A stretch of 64,000 nucleotides of DNA from Vibrio palustris (GTDB taxonomy: Bacteria > Pseudomonadota > Gammaproteobacteria > Enterobacterales > Vibrionaceae). Numbering within the stretch: the stretch's first letter is position 1; the number at the start of each line of letters is the position of its first letter. The stretch covers positions 1 through 64,000 of the forward strand of contig NZ_AP024887.1 in assembly GCF_024346995.1 (NCBI RefSeq). Reading direction: 5' to 3'. A program made the position numbers and the translations under genes. Below, in pieces: positions 21,460-29,823 of this stretch. Below the pieces are notes generated by a model that did no database searches, was not told where the DNA came from, and worked only from the letters and a program-made list of their open reading frames with translations.

Positions 21460-21620
21460 TCTTTGGGGAGTAGCTTGCTGAGTCAATCTCGTGATTCAGT
21501 TCGTTCGTCAACATAATCGCTGTCAAATAGCGTGGCGTTCGAGACTTGGTTTCCATCAAGTTTAGCAAGACCTTAGACAAACAGCACGAACCAGGGGTGG
21601 GGAGTGAGGTTTGTCTATGG
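21460..21620 (+). promoter_or_regulatory. yybP-ykoY (Mn2+) riboswitch upstream of the MneA-type gene
   Basis: The segment carries GGGGAGTAGC at 21465-21474, the conserved L1 element of this class, and GTCAACATA at 21507-21515, which recalls the L3 strand of E. coli mntP and alx leaders. A downstream 9-bp perfect stem (21574-21582 with 21609-21617) could be the expression platform. The class senses Mn2+ and turns on manganese exporters; the gene 40 bases downstream is a UPF0016 exporter. The rest of the 417-base gap (21241-21459) holds the divergent glyQ and exporter promoters; I see no gene in it. Confidence 0.82.
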
Positions 21621-21657
21621 TTATTAATAATAAATCCCTGCCCCCAATGAGTATGTC

Positions 21658-22212
21658 GTGAGTGTTTTAGCTATCTCTTTAACTACTGTTGCTTTGGCAG
21701 AAATTGGTGATCGTACCCAATTACTTTCTTTGCTATTGGCGAGTCGTTATCGTCGCCCTGTGCCTATTATTTTGGCTATTCTCGCGGCGACGCTATTGAA
21801 TCATGCGTTAGCCGCATGGTTAGGGGTGGTAGTGGCAGATTACTTAACCCCAGAAGTATTAAAGTGGGTGGTCGTTGCGAGCTTTTTAAGTATGGCAATA
21901 TGGATTTTGATTCCCGACAAATTGGATGAAGATGACGAGATATCGGGACGCGGTCCTTTTGTTGCGAGTTTTATTGCGTTTTTTGTTGCAGAAATCGGTG
22001 ATAAAACGCAAATTGCGACGTCTATTCTCGGGGCTAAATATAGTCATGAACTGATTTGGGTGATTGTCGGAACGACTATTGGTATGTTGTTAGCTAATGT
22101 TCCTGTGGTGCTGCTTGGTAAATTATCGGCTAACCGCTTACCTTTGGCATTGATTCGCAAGGTCACAGCATTAATATTTGTTGGCCTAGCGGTGATTTCA
22201 GCCTTCTACTGA
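21658..22212 (+). CDS. mneA: MneA-type manganese exporter (UPF0016/TMEM165-GDT1 family)
   Basis: A 184-residue inner-membrane protein with six predicted helices in two inverted halves. Each half has the family signature E-x-G-D-[KR]-[ST]: AEIGDRTQ near residue 14 and AEIGDKTQ near residue 112. UPF0016 proteins export Mn2+ (and sometimes Ca2+); V. cholerae MneA is the named example at the same locus. The first in-frame codon is GTG at 21658; nearby ATGs at 21648 and 21653 are out of frame. No strong ribosome site is visible, fitting leader-controlled translation. The Mn2+ riboswitch upstream supports the role. Confidence 0.88.
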   Translation: MSVLAISLTTVALAEIGDRTQLLSLLLASRYRRPVPIILAILAATLLNHALAAWLGVVVADYLTPEVLKWVVVASFLSMAIWILIPDKLDEDDEISGRGPFVASFIAFFVAEIGDKTQIATSILGAKYSHELIWVIVGTTIGMLLANVPVVLLGKLSANRLPLALIRKVTALIFVGLAVISAFY

Positions 22213-22324
22213 ACACGACTTATTGCGTTATTATCTCATGTCTTTTTAGGCGTGAGATAACCTCATCTTTAGTGGTACGACTGCTATGCTTAATCAAGGT
22301 AAAGTATCGTGGTGAGGGAAGGTT

Positions 22325-22585
22325 ATGTTAACGCGTTACACATCAATGACAGCAAAAAAACAAAGCTACTTATTTACAGTTGGGCTTTTACTGACTTTTT
22401 TAGGGATGACACTCACAGATATGTGGATGCCTATGGTTGTCGGGGCATTTATTTTGACCGGACTAACCGTTGAAGCTTGGATTCGAGTGTCGCATCTTAT
22501 ACCAATGCATGAAGACATTCGTGCACTGCGTCAAGAGATACAGCAATTACGCCATGAGAACCGTGAGAATTTCGAGCAGCAATAA
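22325..22585 (+). CDS. Small membrane protein with C-terminal coiled coil, unknown
   Basis: An 86-codon gene preceded by the ribosome site GAGGGAAGG. The protein has two hydrophobic segments, about residues 15-31 (LFTVGLLLTFLGMTL) and 35-52 (MWMPMVVGAFILTGLTVEA). A charged tail of about 25 residues (EDIRALRQEIQQLRHENREN) should form a short cytoplasmic coiled coil. I do not recognise a family. It stands between the exporter gene and the convergent tusA, with its own gap of 112 bases upstream. Confidence 0.72.
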   Translation: MLTRYTSMTAKKQSYLFTVGLLLTFLGMTLTDMWMPMVVGAFILTGLTVEAWIRVSHLIPMHEDIRALRQEIQQLRHENRENFEQQ

Positions 22586-22613
22586 TTGCGTTGAGCGATG
22601 ACGGTAAGAGTAC

Positions 22614-22638
22614 GATAGGGCGGATATCCCCCCCTATC
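22614..22638. other. Hairpin between convergent genes
   Basis: GATAGGG (22614-22620) pairs perfectly with CCCTATC (22632-22638). There is no U tract on either side, so it is at best a weak terminator between the small membrane protein gene and tusA. Confidence 0.4.
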
Positions 22639-22642
22639 ATTA

Positions 22643-22891
22643 TCAAGCGATGCCTTTTTGAATAAGGTATAAATACGGTAGGCTTTCAGTTTGCGAGTCG
22701 ATAAGCTTATGATCCATAAACCGGCAAAAGCTCGGGATATCGCGTGTCGTGGAAGGATCATCGGCTTTCACAAGTAGTGTCTCACCATCTTGCATATTGC
22801 GAATTGTCTTTCTCACCATCATTACCGGTTCAGGGCAACGTAGGCCTTCTGCTTCTAGTGTTACGGTTACTGCTTGATTAGATAAATTCAT
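22643..22891 (-). CDS. tusA: Sulfur carrier protein TusA
   Basis: An 82-residue SirA/TusA-fold protein that carries persulfide sulfur from IscS toward tRNA 2-thiouridine synthesis. The active-site motif is GLRCPEPVM, with the sulfur-carrying cysteine at residue 19. Start ATG 22889-22891 follows TAGGTTG; the TTG two codons upstream is a less likely start. Length matches E. coli TusA (81). Confidence 0.93.
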   Translation of the reverse strand: MNLSNQAVTVTLEAEGLRCPEPVMMVRKTIRNMQDGETLLVKADDPSTTRDIPSFCRFMDHKLIDSQTESLPYLYLIQKGIA

Positions 22892-23013
22892 GATCAACCT
22901 ACATGGGAATCGTTAAGGCGATTGATCATACTCGGGCAGAAAAAATATTCAATATGATAGGTCTTCGGCTGGGGTTAATTTTATCGCGAGTAGGACTTAT
23001 TACGGCTCCAAAG

Positions 23014-23046
23014 AAAAAGCCCACAACGGCAGTTGTGAGCTTTTTT
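23014..23046 (-). terminator. Terminator of the ilv operon
   Basis: A stem with arms AAAAAGC-CCACAAC and GTTGTGA-GCTTTTTT, loop GGCA, one small internal mismatch. It is flanked by A and T runs and lies 17 bases past the ilvA stop codon. Confidence 0.8.
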
Positions 23047-23062
23047 GGGTTGTCACCATGGA

Positions 23063-24595
23063 CTATTTAGACAAGAAGAAGCGATAAGATGGGTTATCGG
23101 TTTCATCGTGATAATGGTAGCCAAGCTCAGATAAATGACTAGAAAATCTTGATAAATCATCTTCATTTAGTTCAATGCCACATAACACTCGCCCATAGTC
23201 AGCACCGTGGTTACGGTAATTAAACAGGCTAATATTCCAATGTGTACCTAACGTGGTGAGAAATTTGAGTAGTGCTCCAGGATATTCTGGGAATTCAAAA
23301 CTATACAGGCGTTCTTGCAATGGTTTAGACGGTTTACCGCCAATCATATAACGCACATGCAGTTTTGCCATTTCATCATCAGAAAGATCTTGCACGGGAT
23401 AACCAGCTGCTTGGAGATCGGTAATAATACCGGCTAACTCCTCTTGCCCTCCCATTAGGCGAACCCCGACAAAAATATTCGCGAGCTGATCATCACTATA
23501 GCGATAATTAAATTCTGTCACTGCACGGCCGCCAATCACTTCACAGAAGTTAAAAAACGCCCCTGGTTGCTCAGGGATAGTAACCGCCAGTAAACCTTCA
23601 CGTTTTTCACCGAGTTCACAGCGCTCGGAAACATAACGCAAACCGTGGAAGTTGGTATTCGCACCAGATAAAATAGTCGCAAGATTTTTATCAGCGAGTT
23701 GATGTTGGGCTGCAAATTTTTTCAAGCCAGCTAACGCAACCGCGCCCGAAGGTTCTGCGATTGCTCGCGTGTCTTCAAAAATATCTTTTACCGACGCACA
23801 AATCTCATCACTGGAAACGCTGATGTGACCATCGAGATATTCTTGGCAAAGACGGAAGGTTTCGTTACCTATCCGTTTCACCGCCACGCCTTCTGCAAAC
23901 AAGCTGACCTGTTCGAGTGTGACGGGCTCTCCAGCGTCTAATGCCGCTTTCAAGCAAGACGAATCTTCAGGCTCAACGGCAATGACTTTGATTTCAGGCA
24001 TCAGTTGCTTGATCAGTACCGCGATACCAGCGGCAAGACCACCACCGCCAACAGGCACAAAAATATAATCGAGATGGCTATTTTGTTGTAGCAGCTCTAA
24101 TCCAATTGTACCTTGTCCGGCAATGACCAGTGGGTGGTCAAACGGCGGTACAAAAGTGTAGTTATGCTGCTGGGCTAAACGTTCTGCTTCTGCTTTTGCC
24201 TCATCGAAATTGTTGCCATGCAAAACCACATTACCGCCAAAACTGCGTACCGCCGAGACTTTAATATCTGGCGTGGTTTTTGGCATCACAATAGTGGTGA
24301 GGATGTTCAACTTTTTACCAGACAAGGCCATACCTTGGGCGTGGTTACCGGCCGAGGCAGTAATCACACCGGCGGCTTGTTGCTCGGCTGACAGTGAAGA
24401 CACCATATTATAAGCGCCACGCAACTTGAATGAGTGTACGGGCTGGCGATCTTCTCGTTTTATTTGGATATGATTACCCAAACGCTCTGAAAGGCGTGCC
24501 ATCGCTTGAAGTGGCGTAACATGTGCCACTTCATAGACTGGGGCTTTGATAATGTGGCGCAGGTATTCTGCGCCATTAAGTTGCTCCGTGCTCAT
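23063..24595 (-). CDS. ilvA: Threonine deaminase (threonine ammonia-lyase), biosynthetic
   Basis: A 510-residue PLP enzyme converting threonine to 2-oxobutanoate, the committed step to isoleucine. Start ATG 24593-24595 (MSTEQLNGAEYLRHIIKAPVYE) has an AAGGAT ribosome site; the upstream 19 codons are not conserved. The PLP lysine lies in SFKLRGAYN and the phosphate-binding loop in VPVGGGGLAAG. Two ACT-like regulatory domains (about 330-510) give isoleucine feedback inhibition, which marks it as biosynthetic rather than catabolic (TdcB). It is last in the ilv operon, ten bases from ilvD. Confidence 0.96.
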   Translation of the reverse strand: MSTEQLNGAEYLRHIIKAPVYEVAHVTPLQAMARLSERLGNHIQIKREDRQPVHSFKLRGAYNMVSSLSAEQQAAGVITASAGNHAQGMALSGKKLNILTTIVMPKTTPDIKVSAVRSFGGNVVLHGNNFDEAKAEAERLAQQHNYTFVPPFDHPLVIAGQGTIGLELLQQNSHLDYIFVPVGGGGLAAGIAVLIKQLMPEIKVIAVEPEDSSCLKAALDAGEPVTLEQVSLFAEGVAVKRIGNETFRLCQEYLDGHISVSSDEICASVKDIFEDTRAIAEPSGAVALAGLKKFAAQHQLADKNLATILSGANTNFHGLRYVSERCELGEKREGLLAVTIPEQPGAFFNFCEVIGGRAVTEFNYRYSDDQLANIFVGVRLMGGQEELAGIITDLQAAGYPVQDLSDDEMAKLHVRYMIGGKPSKPLQERLYSFEFPEYPGALLKFLTTLGTHWNISLFNYRNHGADYGRVLCGIELNEDDLSRFSSHLSELGYHYHDETDNPSYRFFLSK

Positions 24596-24605
24596 GAATC
24601 CATCC

Positions 24606-26447
24606 TTAGTCTTCAAGTTTCGCTTTATCGCGAACGGCTCCTTTGTCAGCACTGGTCGCCATGCTTGCGTAGGCTTTCAAAGCGAACGAGACCTCACGTA
24701 CACGTGATACAGGTTTCCAGCCTAACTTGTCTTGTGTCGCGCGGCGGGCATCCATTTCGTCACTTGAAATGTTCAAGTCAATAGTACGCTTAGGAATATC
24801 AATAGAGATCATATCGCCATCTTGCACTAAGCCAATCTCACCGCCATTCGCCGCTTCTGGAGAAGCATGTCCGATAGACAAACCAGAAGTACCACCAGAG
24901 AAGCGTCCGTCGGTTAATAGTGCACAGTCTTTATCTAAGCCCATCGATTTTAGGTAAGTGGTTGGATAAAGCATTTCTTGCATGCCCGGCCCGCCTTTTG
25001 GACCTTCATAGCGAATAATGATGACATCGCCAGCTTTAATTTTGCCACCTAAAATGCCCTCAACTGCATCATCTTGGCTTTCAAATACTACGGCTGGGCC
25101 TGTAAAGGTCAGAATGCTTTCATCGACACCAGCGGTTTTAACGATACAGCCATTAAGTGCAATATTGCCTTGCAACACGGCGAGGCCACCATCTTTACTA
25201 AAGGCGCTGTCGAGTTCGCGAATACAGCCATTAGTTCGATCATCGTCTAAAGTGTCCCAGCGACAATCTTGCGAGAATGCTTTGGTGGTACGAATACCTG
25301 CAGGCCCAGCACGGAAGAACTGTTTCACTTCTTCTGAGTCAGTTTGCATGATGTCGTATTTTGCCAATTGCTCTTTCATCGACATATCTAAAATGGTGCG
25401 CGTGTCTTCAACTAACAATCCTGCTCGTTGTAGCTCACCGAGAATGGCCATCACACCACCAGCACGGTGCACGTCTTCCATATGATATTTAGGTGTTGAT
25501 GGTGCCACTTTACATAAGTGCGGGATAAGGCGAGATAGGCGATCAATATCGTCCATATCAAAGTCGATTTCCCCTTCTTGTGCCGCTGCCAGCAAGTGCA
25601 GTACCGTATTCGTTGAACCGCCCATGGCAATATCTAACGCAATGGCGTTTTCAAACGCATCTTTTGACGCGATATTGCGAGGTAGAGCGGTTGCGTCATC
25701 TTGTTCATAATAACGCTTGGTCAGTTCTACGATGCGATGACCGGCATTAATGAACAGCGCTTCACGATCTTTGTGTGTAGCGAGCATCGAGCCATTCCCG
25801 GGTTGCGCTAAACCTAGCGCTTCGGTGAGACAGTTCATTGAGTTAGCGGTAAACATACCGGAACATGACCCACAAGTTGGGCAGGCAGAACGTTCGACTT
25901 GTTCACTTTGCTCATCAGTGATATTGGGATCGGCACTTTGTTTCATCGCATCGACCAAATCCAATTTGATAATTTGATCAGACAGCTTGGTTTTACCCGC
26001 TTCCATTGGGCCGCCTGAAACAAAAATCGTTGGTACGTTGAGGCGCATAGATGCCATCAACATTCCGGGAGTAATTTTGTCACAGTTAGAAATACACACC
26101 ATGGCATCGGCGCAGTGTGCGTTTACCATGTACTCGACTGAGTCAGCGATTAATTCACGTGAAGGTAGTGAATACAGCATGCCGCCGTGACCCATCGCAA
26201 TACCGTCATCCACCGCGATGGTATTAAATTCTTTGGCGATACCGCCGGCTTCTTCAATTTGTTTGGCAACCAATTGACCCATATCTTTTAGATGGACGTG
26301 ACCTGGGACAAACTGGGTGAAAGAGTTAACGACGGCGATGATTGGTTTTCCAAAATCATCATCTTTAACCCCAGTCGCGCGCCACAAGGCACGCGCTCCA
26401 GCCATATTACGACCATGGGTGGTAGTTGCTGAACGATACTTAGGCAT
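24606..26447 (-). CDS. ilvD: Dihydroxy-acid dehydratase
   Basis: A 613-residue Fe-S dehydratase acting in both the valine and isoleucine branches. Cluster cysteines are visible in [11 protein letters not shown] and [18 protein letters not shown]. The C-terminal catalytic segment [23 protein letters not shown] is intact. Length is close to E. coli IlvD (616). It lies between ilvE (gap 9) and ilvA (gap 10). Confidence 0.97.
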   Translation of the reverse strand: MPKYRSATTTHGRNMAGARALWRATGVKDDDFGKPIIAVVNSFTQFVPGHVHLKDMGQLVAKQIEEAGGIAKEFNTIAVDDGIAMGHGGMLYSLPSRELIADSVEYMVNAHCADAMVCISNCDKITPGMLMASMRLNVPTIFVSGGPMEAGKTKLSDQIIKLDLVDAMKQSADPNITDEQSEQVERSACPTCGSCSGMFTANSMNCLTEALGLAQPGNGSMLATHKDREALFINAGHRIVELTKRYYEQDDATALPRNIASKDAFENAIALDIAMGGSTNTVLHLLAAAQEGEIDFDMDDIDRLSRLIPHLCKVAPSTPKYHMEDVHRAGGVMAILGELQRAGLLVEDTRTILDMSMKEQLAKYDIMQTDSEEVKQFFRAGPAGIRTTKAFSQDCRWDTLDDDRTNGCIRELDSAFSKDGGLAVLQGNIALNGCIVKTAGVDESILTFTGPAVVFESQDDAVEGILGGKIKAGDVIIIRYEGPKGGPGMQEMLYPTTYLKSMGLDKDCALLTDGRFSGGTSGLSIGHASPEAANGGEIGLVQDGDMISIDIPKRTIDLNISSDEMDARRATQDKLGWKPVSRVREVSFALKAYASMATSADKGAVRDKAKLED

Positions 26448-26456
26448 AATATTCCC

Positions 26457-27395
26457 TTATTTTTCCTGTGGGTTGATAAAGTCTAACCAACCCCATTTGT
26501 CTTCGGTCGTGCCATCAAATAAGCCAAAGAAGGCAGTTTGCATAGCTTGAGTAATTGGGCCACGTTTGCCCTCACCGACAGTAATACGATCGACGCTGCG
26601 TACGGGTACAATTTCAGCTGCGGTACCGGTTAGAAATATTTCATCAGCTAAGTACAAGGTTTCACGTGAAATATTCGATTCACGCACTTCATAACCTTGG
26701 TCTTGTGCCAGTGTCATGATGCTATCACGTGTGATACCCGGCAGGATTGAACTAGACAGTGGCGGGGTGTAGATCACGCCATTTTGCACGACAAAGATAT
26801 TTTCGCCTGAGCCTTCAGAGATATAGCCATCTACATTTAATGAAATCCCTTCTTCATAGCCATGGCGACGAGCTTCACTACCGATAAGCAGTGAGGATAA
26901 GTAGTTACCCCCTGCTTTTGCTGCGGTAGGAATGGTGTTTTGAGCCATACGGCTCCAGCTTGAAACCATGGCATCGATGCCATTTTCCATCGCTTCTTCA
27001 CCAAGGTAAGCACCCCACGGGAATGCGGCAATGATAAGGTCTAATTCAGAACCTTCAGGTGGGCATACACCTAAACCTACATTACCAACAAACGCCAGTG
27101 GACGGATGTAAGCATCATCAAGTTTATTCGCACGCAGAGTTTCACGTGTCGCTTCCATGATCTCGTCTTGAGAATATGGAATAGGGAAGCGATAGATTTT
27201 TGCGGAGTTAATTAAGCGCTGTGCATGTTCAGGATGACGAAAAATCGCTGGCCCTTTATGCGTGTTGTAGCAGCGTACACCTTCAAATACGGATGTGCCG
27301 TAATGCAATGCATGAGAAAGCACGTGAACGGTCGCGTTTTCCCATAATGTCATTTCGCCATTGAACCAGATGTATTCTGCAGTTTGCGTTGTCAT
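26457..27395 (-). CDS. ilvE: Branched-chain amino acid aminotransferase
   Basis: A 312-residue fold-type IV PLP transaminase making the last step of valine, leucine and isoleucine synthesis. SHALHYGTSVFEGVRCY is the family N-terminal motif. The PLP lysine is in AAKAGGNYLSSLLIG, and LTGTAAEIVPVRSVD is the phosphate-binding C-terminal signature. It lies between ilvM and ilvD. A parS-like palindrome lies inside the reading frame (26658-26673). Confidence 0.96.
   Translation of the reverse strand: MTTQTAEYIWFNGEMTLWENATVHVLSHALHYGTSVFEGVRCYNTHKGPAIFRHPEHAQRLINSAKIYRFPIPYSQDEIMEATRETLRANKLDDAYIRPLAFVGNVGLGVCPPEGSELDLIIAAFPWGAYLGEEAMENGIDAMVSSWSRMAQNTIPTAAKAGGNYLSSLLIGSEARRHGYEEGISLNVDGYISEGSGENIFVVQNGVIYTPPLSSSILPGITRDSIMTLAQDQGYEVRESNISRETLYLADEIFLTGTAAEIVPVRSVDRITVGEGKRGPITQAMQTAFFGLFDGTTEDKWGWLDFINPQEK
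26658..26673. other. parS-like centromere site inside ilvE
   Basis: The 16-mer GGTTTCACGTGAAATA matches the ParB-ParA parS1 consensus TGTTTCACGTGAAACA at 14 of 16 positions, with the inner 13 bases GTTTCACGTGAAA unbroken. parS sites of chromosome I cluster on one side of oriC in Vibrio; this one lies about 26.5 kb from it. It is inside a coding region, as many parS sites are. Confidence 0.55.
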
Positions 27396-27406
27396 GTTTG
27401 CCTTCC

Positions 27407-27691
27407 TTAAGCGCTAATTCTTTGTTGTAAATTATTATTTGGGAGTTCATCGAGGCTGATTTCGGTTACGTCGACGGTCATAACATCCCAAAGTTTTTCG
27501 ATTTGGTTGGTCAGTGTGGTGATAGGTCTATCGCTATCGACGATAACTTCCACACTCGCGATTTTACTCGCGTGGTTTTGTGTGCCAGCAACTTGGCGAA
27601 CAATAAAGCCTCGGTGGCGTACAATGCGTAGAACTCGCTCCAGAAGAACGGGTTGGTCATCCGCTTTGATGTCAATTAGATATCTTTGCAT
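27407..27691 (-). CDS. ilvM: Acetolactate synthase II small (regulatory) subunit
   Basis: A 94-residue ACT-domain protein that activates IlvG. Start ATG 27689-27691 (MQRYLIDIKADDQPVLLERVLRI) follows an AGGAGAAGG ribosome site; the open frame extends 22 codons further without support. LLERVLRIVRHRGFIVRQV is the ACT helix-strand region. It follows ilvG by 11 bases and precedes ilvE by 11 bases. Confidence 0.94.
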   Translation of the reverse strand: MQRYLIDIKADDQPVLLERVLRIVRHRGFIVRQVAGTQNHASKIASVEVIVDSDRPITTLTNQIEKLWDVMTVDVTEISLDELPNNNLQQRISA

Positions 27692-27702
27692 AATCCCTTC
27701 TC

Positions 27703-29349
27703 CTAGGTGTTTTCTAGCATGTCGCTGTTTGAGGCGCCTGGTGGAACTAATGGCCACACATTTTCTTCTTCATCAATATCTACATGCAGTAAATAAGCGG
27801 TTTTGCTTGCTAACATCTCACGTAGTGCTGGTTCCACTTCTGATTTTTTAGAGATGGTTTTCCCAGGAATATCAAATGCCTTGGCGAGCATGACAAAATC
27901 AGGGTTGTCATCCAGAATGGTTTCGCTATGGCGGCCATCAAAGAACAATGATTGCCATTGACGTACCATGCCGAGACGTTGATTGTTCAACAGTACCATT
28001 TTTACGGGGATTTGACGGCGTTTTAATGTCCCAAGTTCCTGTACGTTCATCATAAAAGAACCATCACCAGAGATTAGAACGGATTGATCGTCTGGACGAG
28101 CCACTGCCGCGCCCATAGCGGCGGGTAATCCAAATCCCATCGTGCCTAAACCAGCAGACGAAATAAAATTCTGCGGGTCGCGTGGCTGGATGTGCTGTGC
28201 TGCCCACATTTGGTGCTGACCAACATCAGTTGAGACCATAGTGGACTCGGGCATCATATCTGATAATTGCTTTAAAAGCAGTGGAGCGTAAATAGGTTCA
28301 CCTGGATGATCATAACGCCATTTGTATTCATCTCTTAATACTTGGCTATGGTGTTGCCAGTTACTGATATCATGTGCCAGCTCCAGTTGCGGCAAGATAA
28401 CATTAATATCGCCACGCAGTGCCGCATGAGCTTGGCGTAATTTATTAAATTCCGCAGCATCGATATCAATATGAATCACTTTGGCCTCTGGGGCAAAGGT
28501 ATCTAATTTGCCAGTGACTCGGTCATCAAACCGTGCGCCGACCACGATTAATAAATCGCATTCTTGCACAATTAAGTTGGCCGCTTTGGTTCCGTGCATC
28601 CCGAGCATCCCCAAATAATGAGGGTCATGGCGATCAATGGTGCCTAGGCCTTTTAGCGTGCTGACTGATGGCATAGGGTTCTCATTGAGAAACTGACGGA
28701 CACTGTGTGTGGCTTTAGCTAATTGCACTCCGCCACCGACATATAGCACCGGGCGCTCGCTAGCTGCAATCATCGATTGGGCTTGAGCAAGTTGGGCAAT
28801 ATCGGCAATGGGCATGGCTGGTGGAGTGAAGCTAGGTAAATCATCGGTTTCGGTATGAGCGAGTTGAATATCTTTAGGTATATCAACAAGAACAGGACCA
28901 GGTCGGCCACTCATCGCAACGTGAAAAGCTTCGATAAGGGTAGAGGCGAGATCGTTAATATCGGTGACTAAGTAGCTGTGTTTAGTACAAGAGAGCGACA
29001 TGCCGATCACATCCATTTCTTGGAAAGCATCAGTACCGATGTGAGAGCTGGCAACTTGGCCGGTAATGGCAACGAGAGGTACAGAATCAAGCATGGCATC
29101 CGCAAGGCCAGTGACTAAATTAGTTGCCCCTGGGCCAGATGTGGCCATACATACGGCAACATCTTGGCTGGCTCTGGCTTTACCTATGGCCGCAATGGCT
29201 GCTCCTTGCTCATGGCGACATAAAATATGATCGACTCCGCCATCGTAGAGTGCATCGTAGATAGGCATGATCGCACCACCAGGATAACCAAAAACAGTGT
29301 CAATCCCTTGTGCTTTTAACGCGGCAACAACTAACTCAGCTCCCTTCAT
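27703..29349 (-). CDS. ilvG: Acetolactate synthase II large (catalytic) subunit
   Basis: A 548-residue thiamine-diphosphate enzyme condensing pyruvate with pyruvate or 2-oxobutanoate. [15 protein letters not shown] and the catalytic glutamate in [11 protein letters not shown] open the protein. The central FAD domain and the ThDP/Mg site [18 protein letters not shown] follow. The frame is intact, unlike the frameshifted ilvG of E. coli K-12. It is the first structural gene after the ilvL leader and attenuator, and isozyme II is resistant to valine in the known cases. Confidence 0.97.
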   Translation of the reverse strand: MKGAELVVAALKAQGIDTVFGYPGGAIMPIYDALYDGGVDHILCRHEQGAAIAAIGKARASQDVAVCMATSGPGATNLVTGLADAMLDSVPLVAITGQVASSHIGTDAFQEMDVIGMSLSCTKHSYLVTDINDLASTLIEAFHVAMSGRPGPVLVDIPKDIQLAHTETDDLPSFTPPAMPIADIAQLAQAQSMIAASERPVLYVGGGVQLAKATHSVRQFLNENPMPSVSTLKGLGTIDRHDPHYLGMLGMHGTKAANLIVQECDLLIVVGARFDDRVTGKLDTFAPEAKVIHIDIDAAEFNKLRQAHAALRGDINVILPQLELAHDISNWQHHSQVLRDEYKWRYDHPGEPIYAPLLLKQLSDMMPESTMVSTDVGQHQMWAAQHIQPRDPQNFISSAGLGTMGFGLPAAMGAAVARPDDQSVLISGDGSFMMNVQELGTLKRRQIPVKMVLLNNQRLGMVRQWQSLFFDGRHSETILDDNPDFVMLAKAFDIPGKTISKKSEVEPALREMLASKTAYLLHVDIDEEENVWPLVPPGASNSDMLENT

Positions 29350-29487
29350 TGTGGCCTCCTTGGCAACAGTATGTTCTGTTGTTATTTAATCTGTTGTGTT
29401 TGCACTTCATGTGCTTCTCCCGTTCTTCCAGTTCATTCTGATTAAAGAAAAATCAGATCGGTTACAGCTTGGCTATTTTTGTTATAA

Positions 29488-29521
29488 AAAAACCCCCGAA
29501 CTTTTCAGTGCGGGGGTTTTT
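29488..29521 (-). terminator. ilv operon attenuator
   Basis: Arms AAAAACCCCCG (29488-29498) and CGGGGGTTTTT (29511-29521) form a strong 11-bp stem with a T run on the minus strand. It lies between the ilvL leader peptide and ilvG. A second GC block in the RNA (+ strand 29552-29561) can pair with the same C-rich arm, giving the alternative antiterminator structure. Confidence 0.9.
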
Positions 29522-29534
29522 AAAATTCGGTACG

Positions 29535-29627
29535 TTACCTTGCGCTCACGAGCCCCCGCGCGGTGCCAATAATGACCACGAGTACGACGCGAATAATAAT
29601 AGAGAGGTTGTGAGCGTTTTTAATCAT
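29535..29627 (-). CDS. ilvL: ilv operon leader peptide
   Basis: A 30-codon reading frame on the minus strand: MIKNAHNLSIIIRVVLVVII followed by GTARGLVSAR and TAA. Fourteen of 30 codons are Ile, Val or Leu, with ten of the eleven from 10 to 20. This is the control-codon cluster expected of an IlvL attenuation peptide (E. coli IlvL is 32 residues). It ends 14 bases before the attenuator stem. Ribosome stalling at uncharged branched-chain tRNAs would favour antitermination and expression of ilvGMEDA. The segment from 29628 to 29823 contains the divergent ilv and comM promoters, with no other gene seen. Confidence 0.92.
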   Translation of the reverse strand: MIKNAHNLSIIIRVVLVVIIGTARGLVSAR

Positions 29628-29823
29628 TTTATGCTTTCTTATGGTTTGTTTTTTAGTCAGCAATTCCTGTACCTCTAGTGTTATCATAAAATTCTGCATG
29701 CTGACAAGCAAAACCTCATTCTTTTTTCATATTTTCTTTAATTTAACCTGATGTATAACCATTACGGTTCATTGAATAAGTATGTATTTACAGAGTGTAT
29801 TCTTTCGCTAAAGGAAAATCGTC

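Noticed and set aside
25018-25485. 155-codon frame antisense to ilvD
   Set aside because: Shadow of a conserved gene; no independent signal.
27135-27150. A second parS-like word AGTTTCACGTGTC in ilvE
   Set aside because: Only about 11 of 16 positions match and the palindrome is broken.
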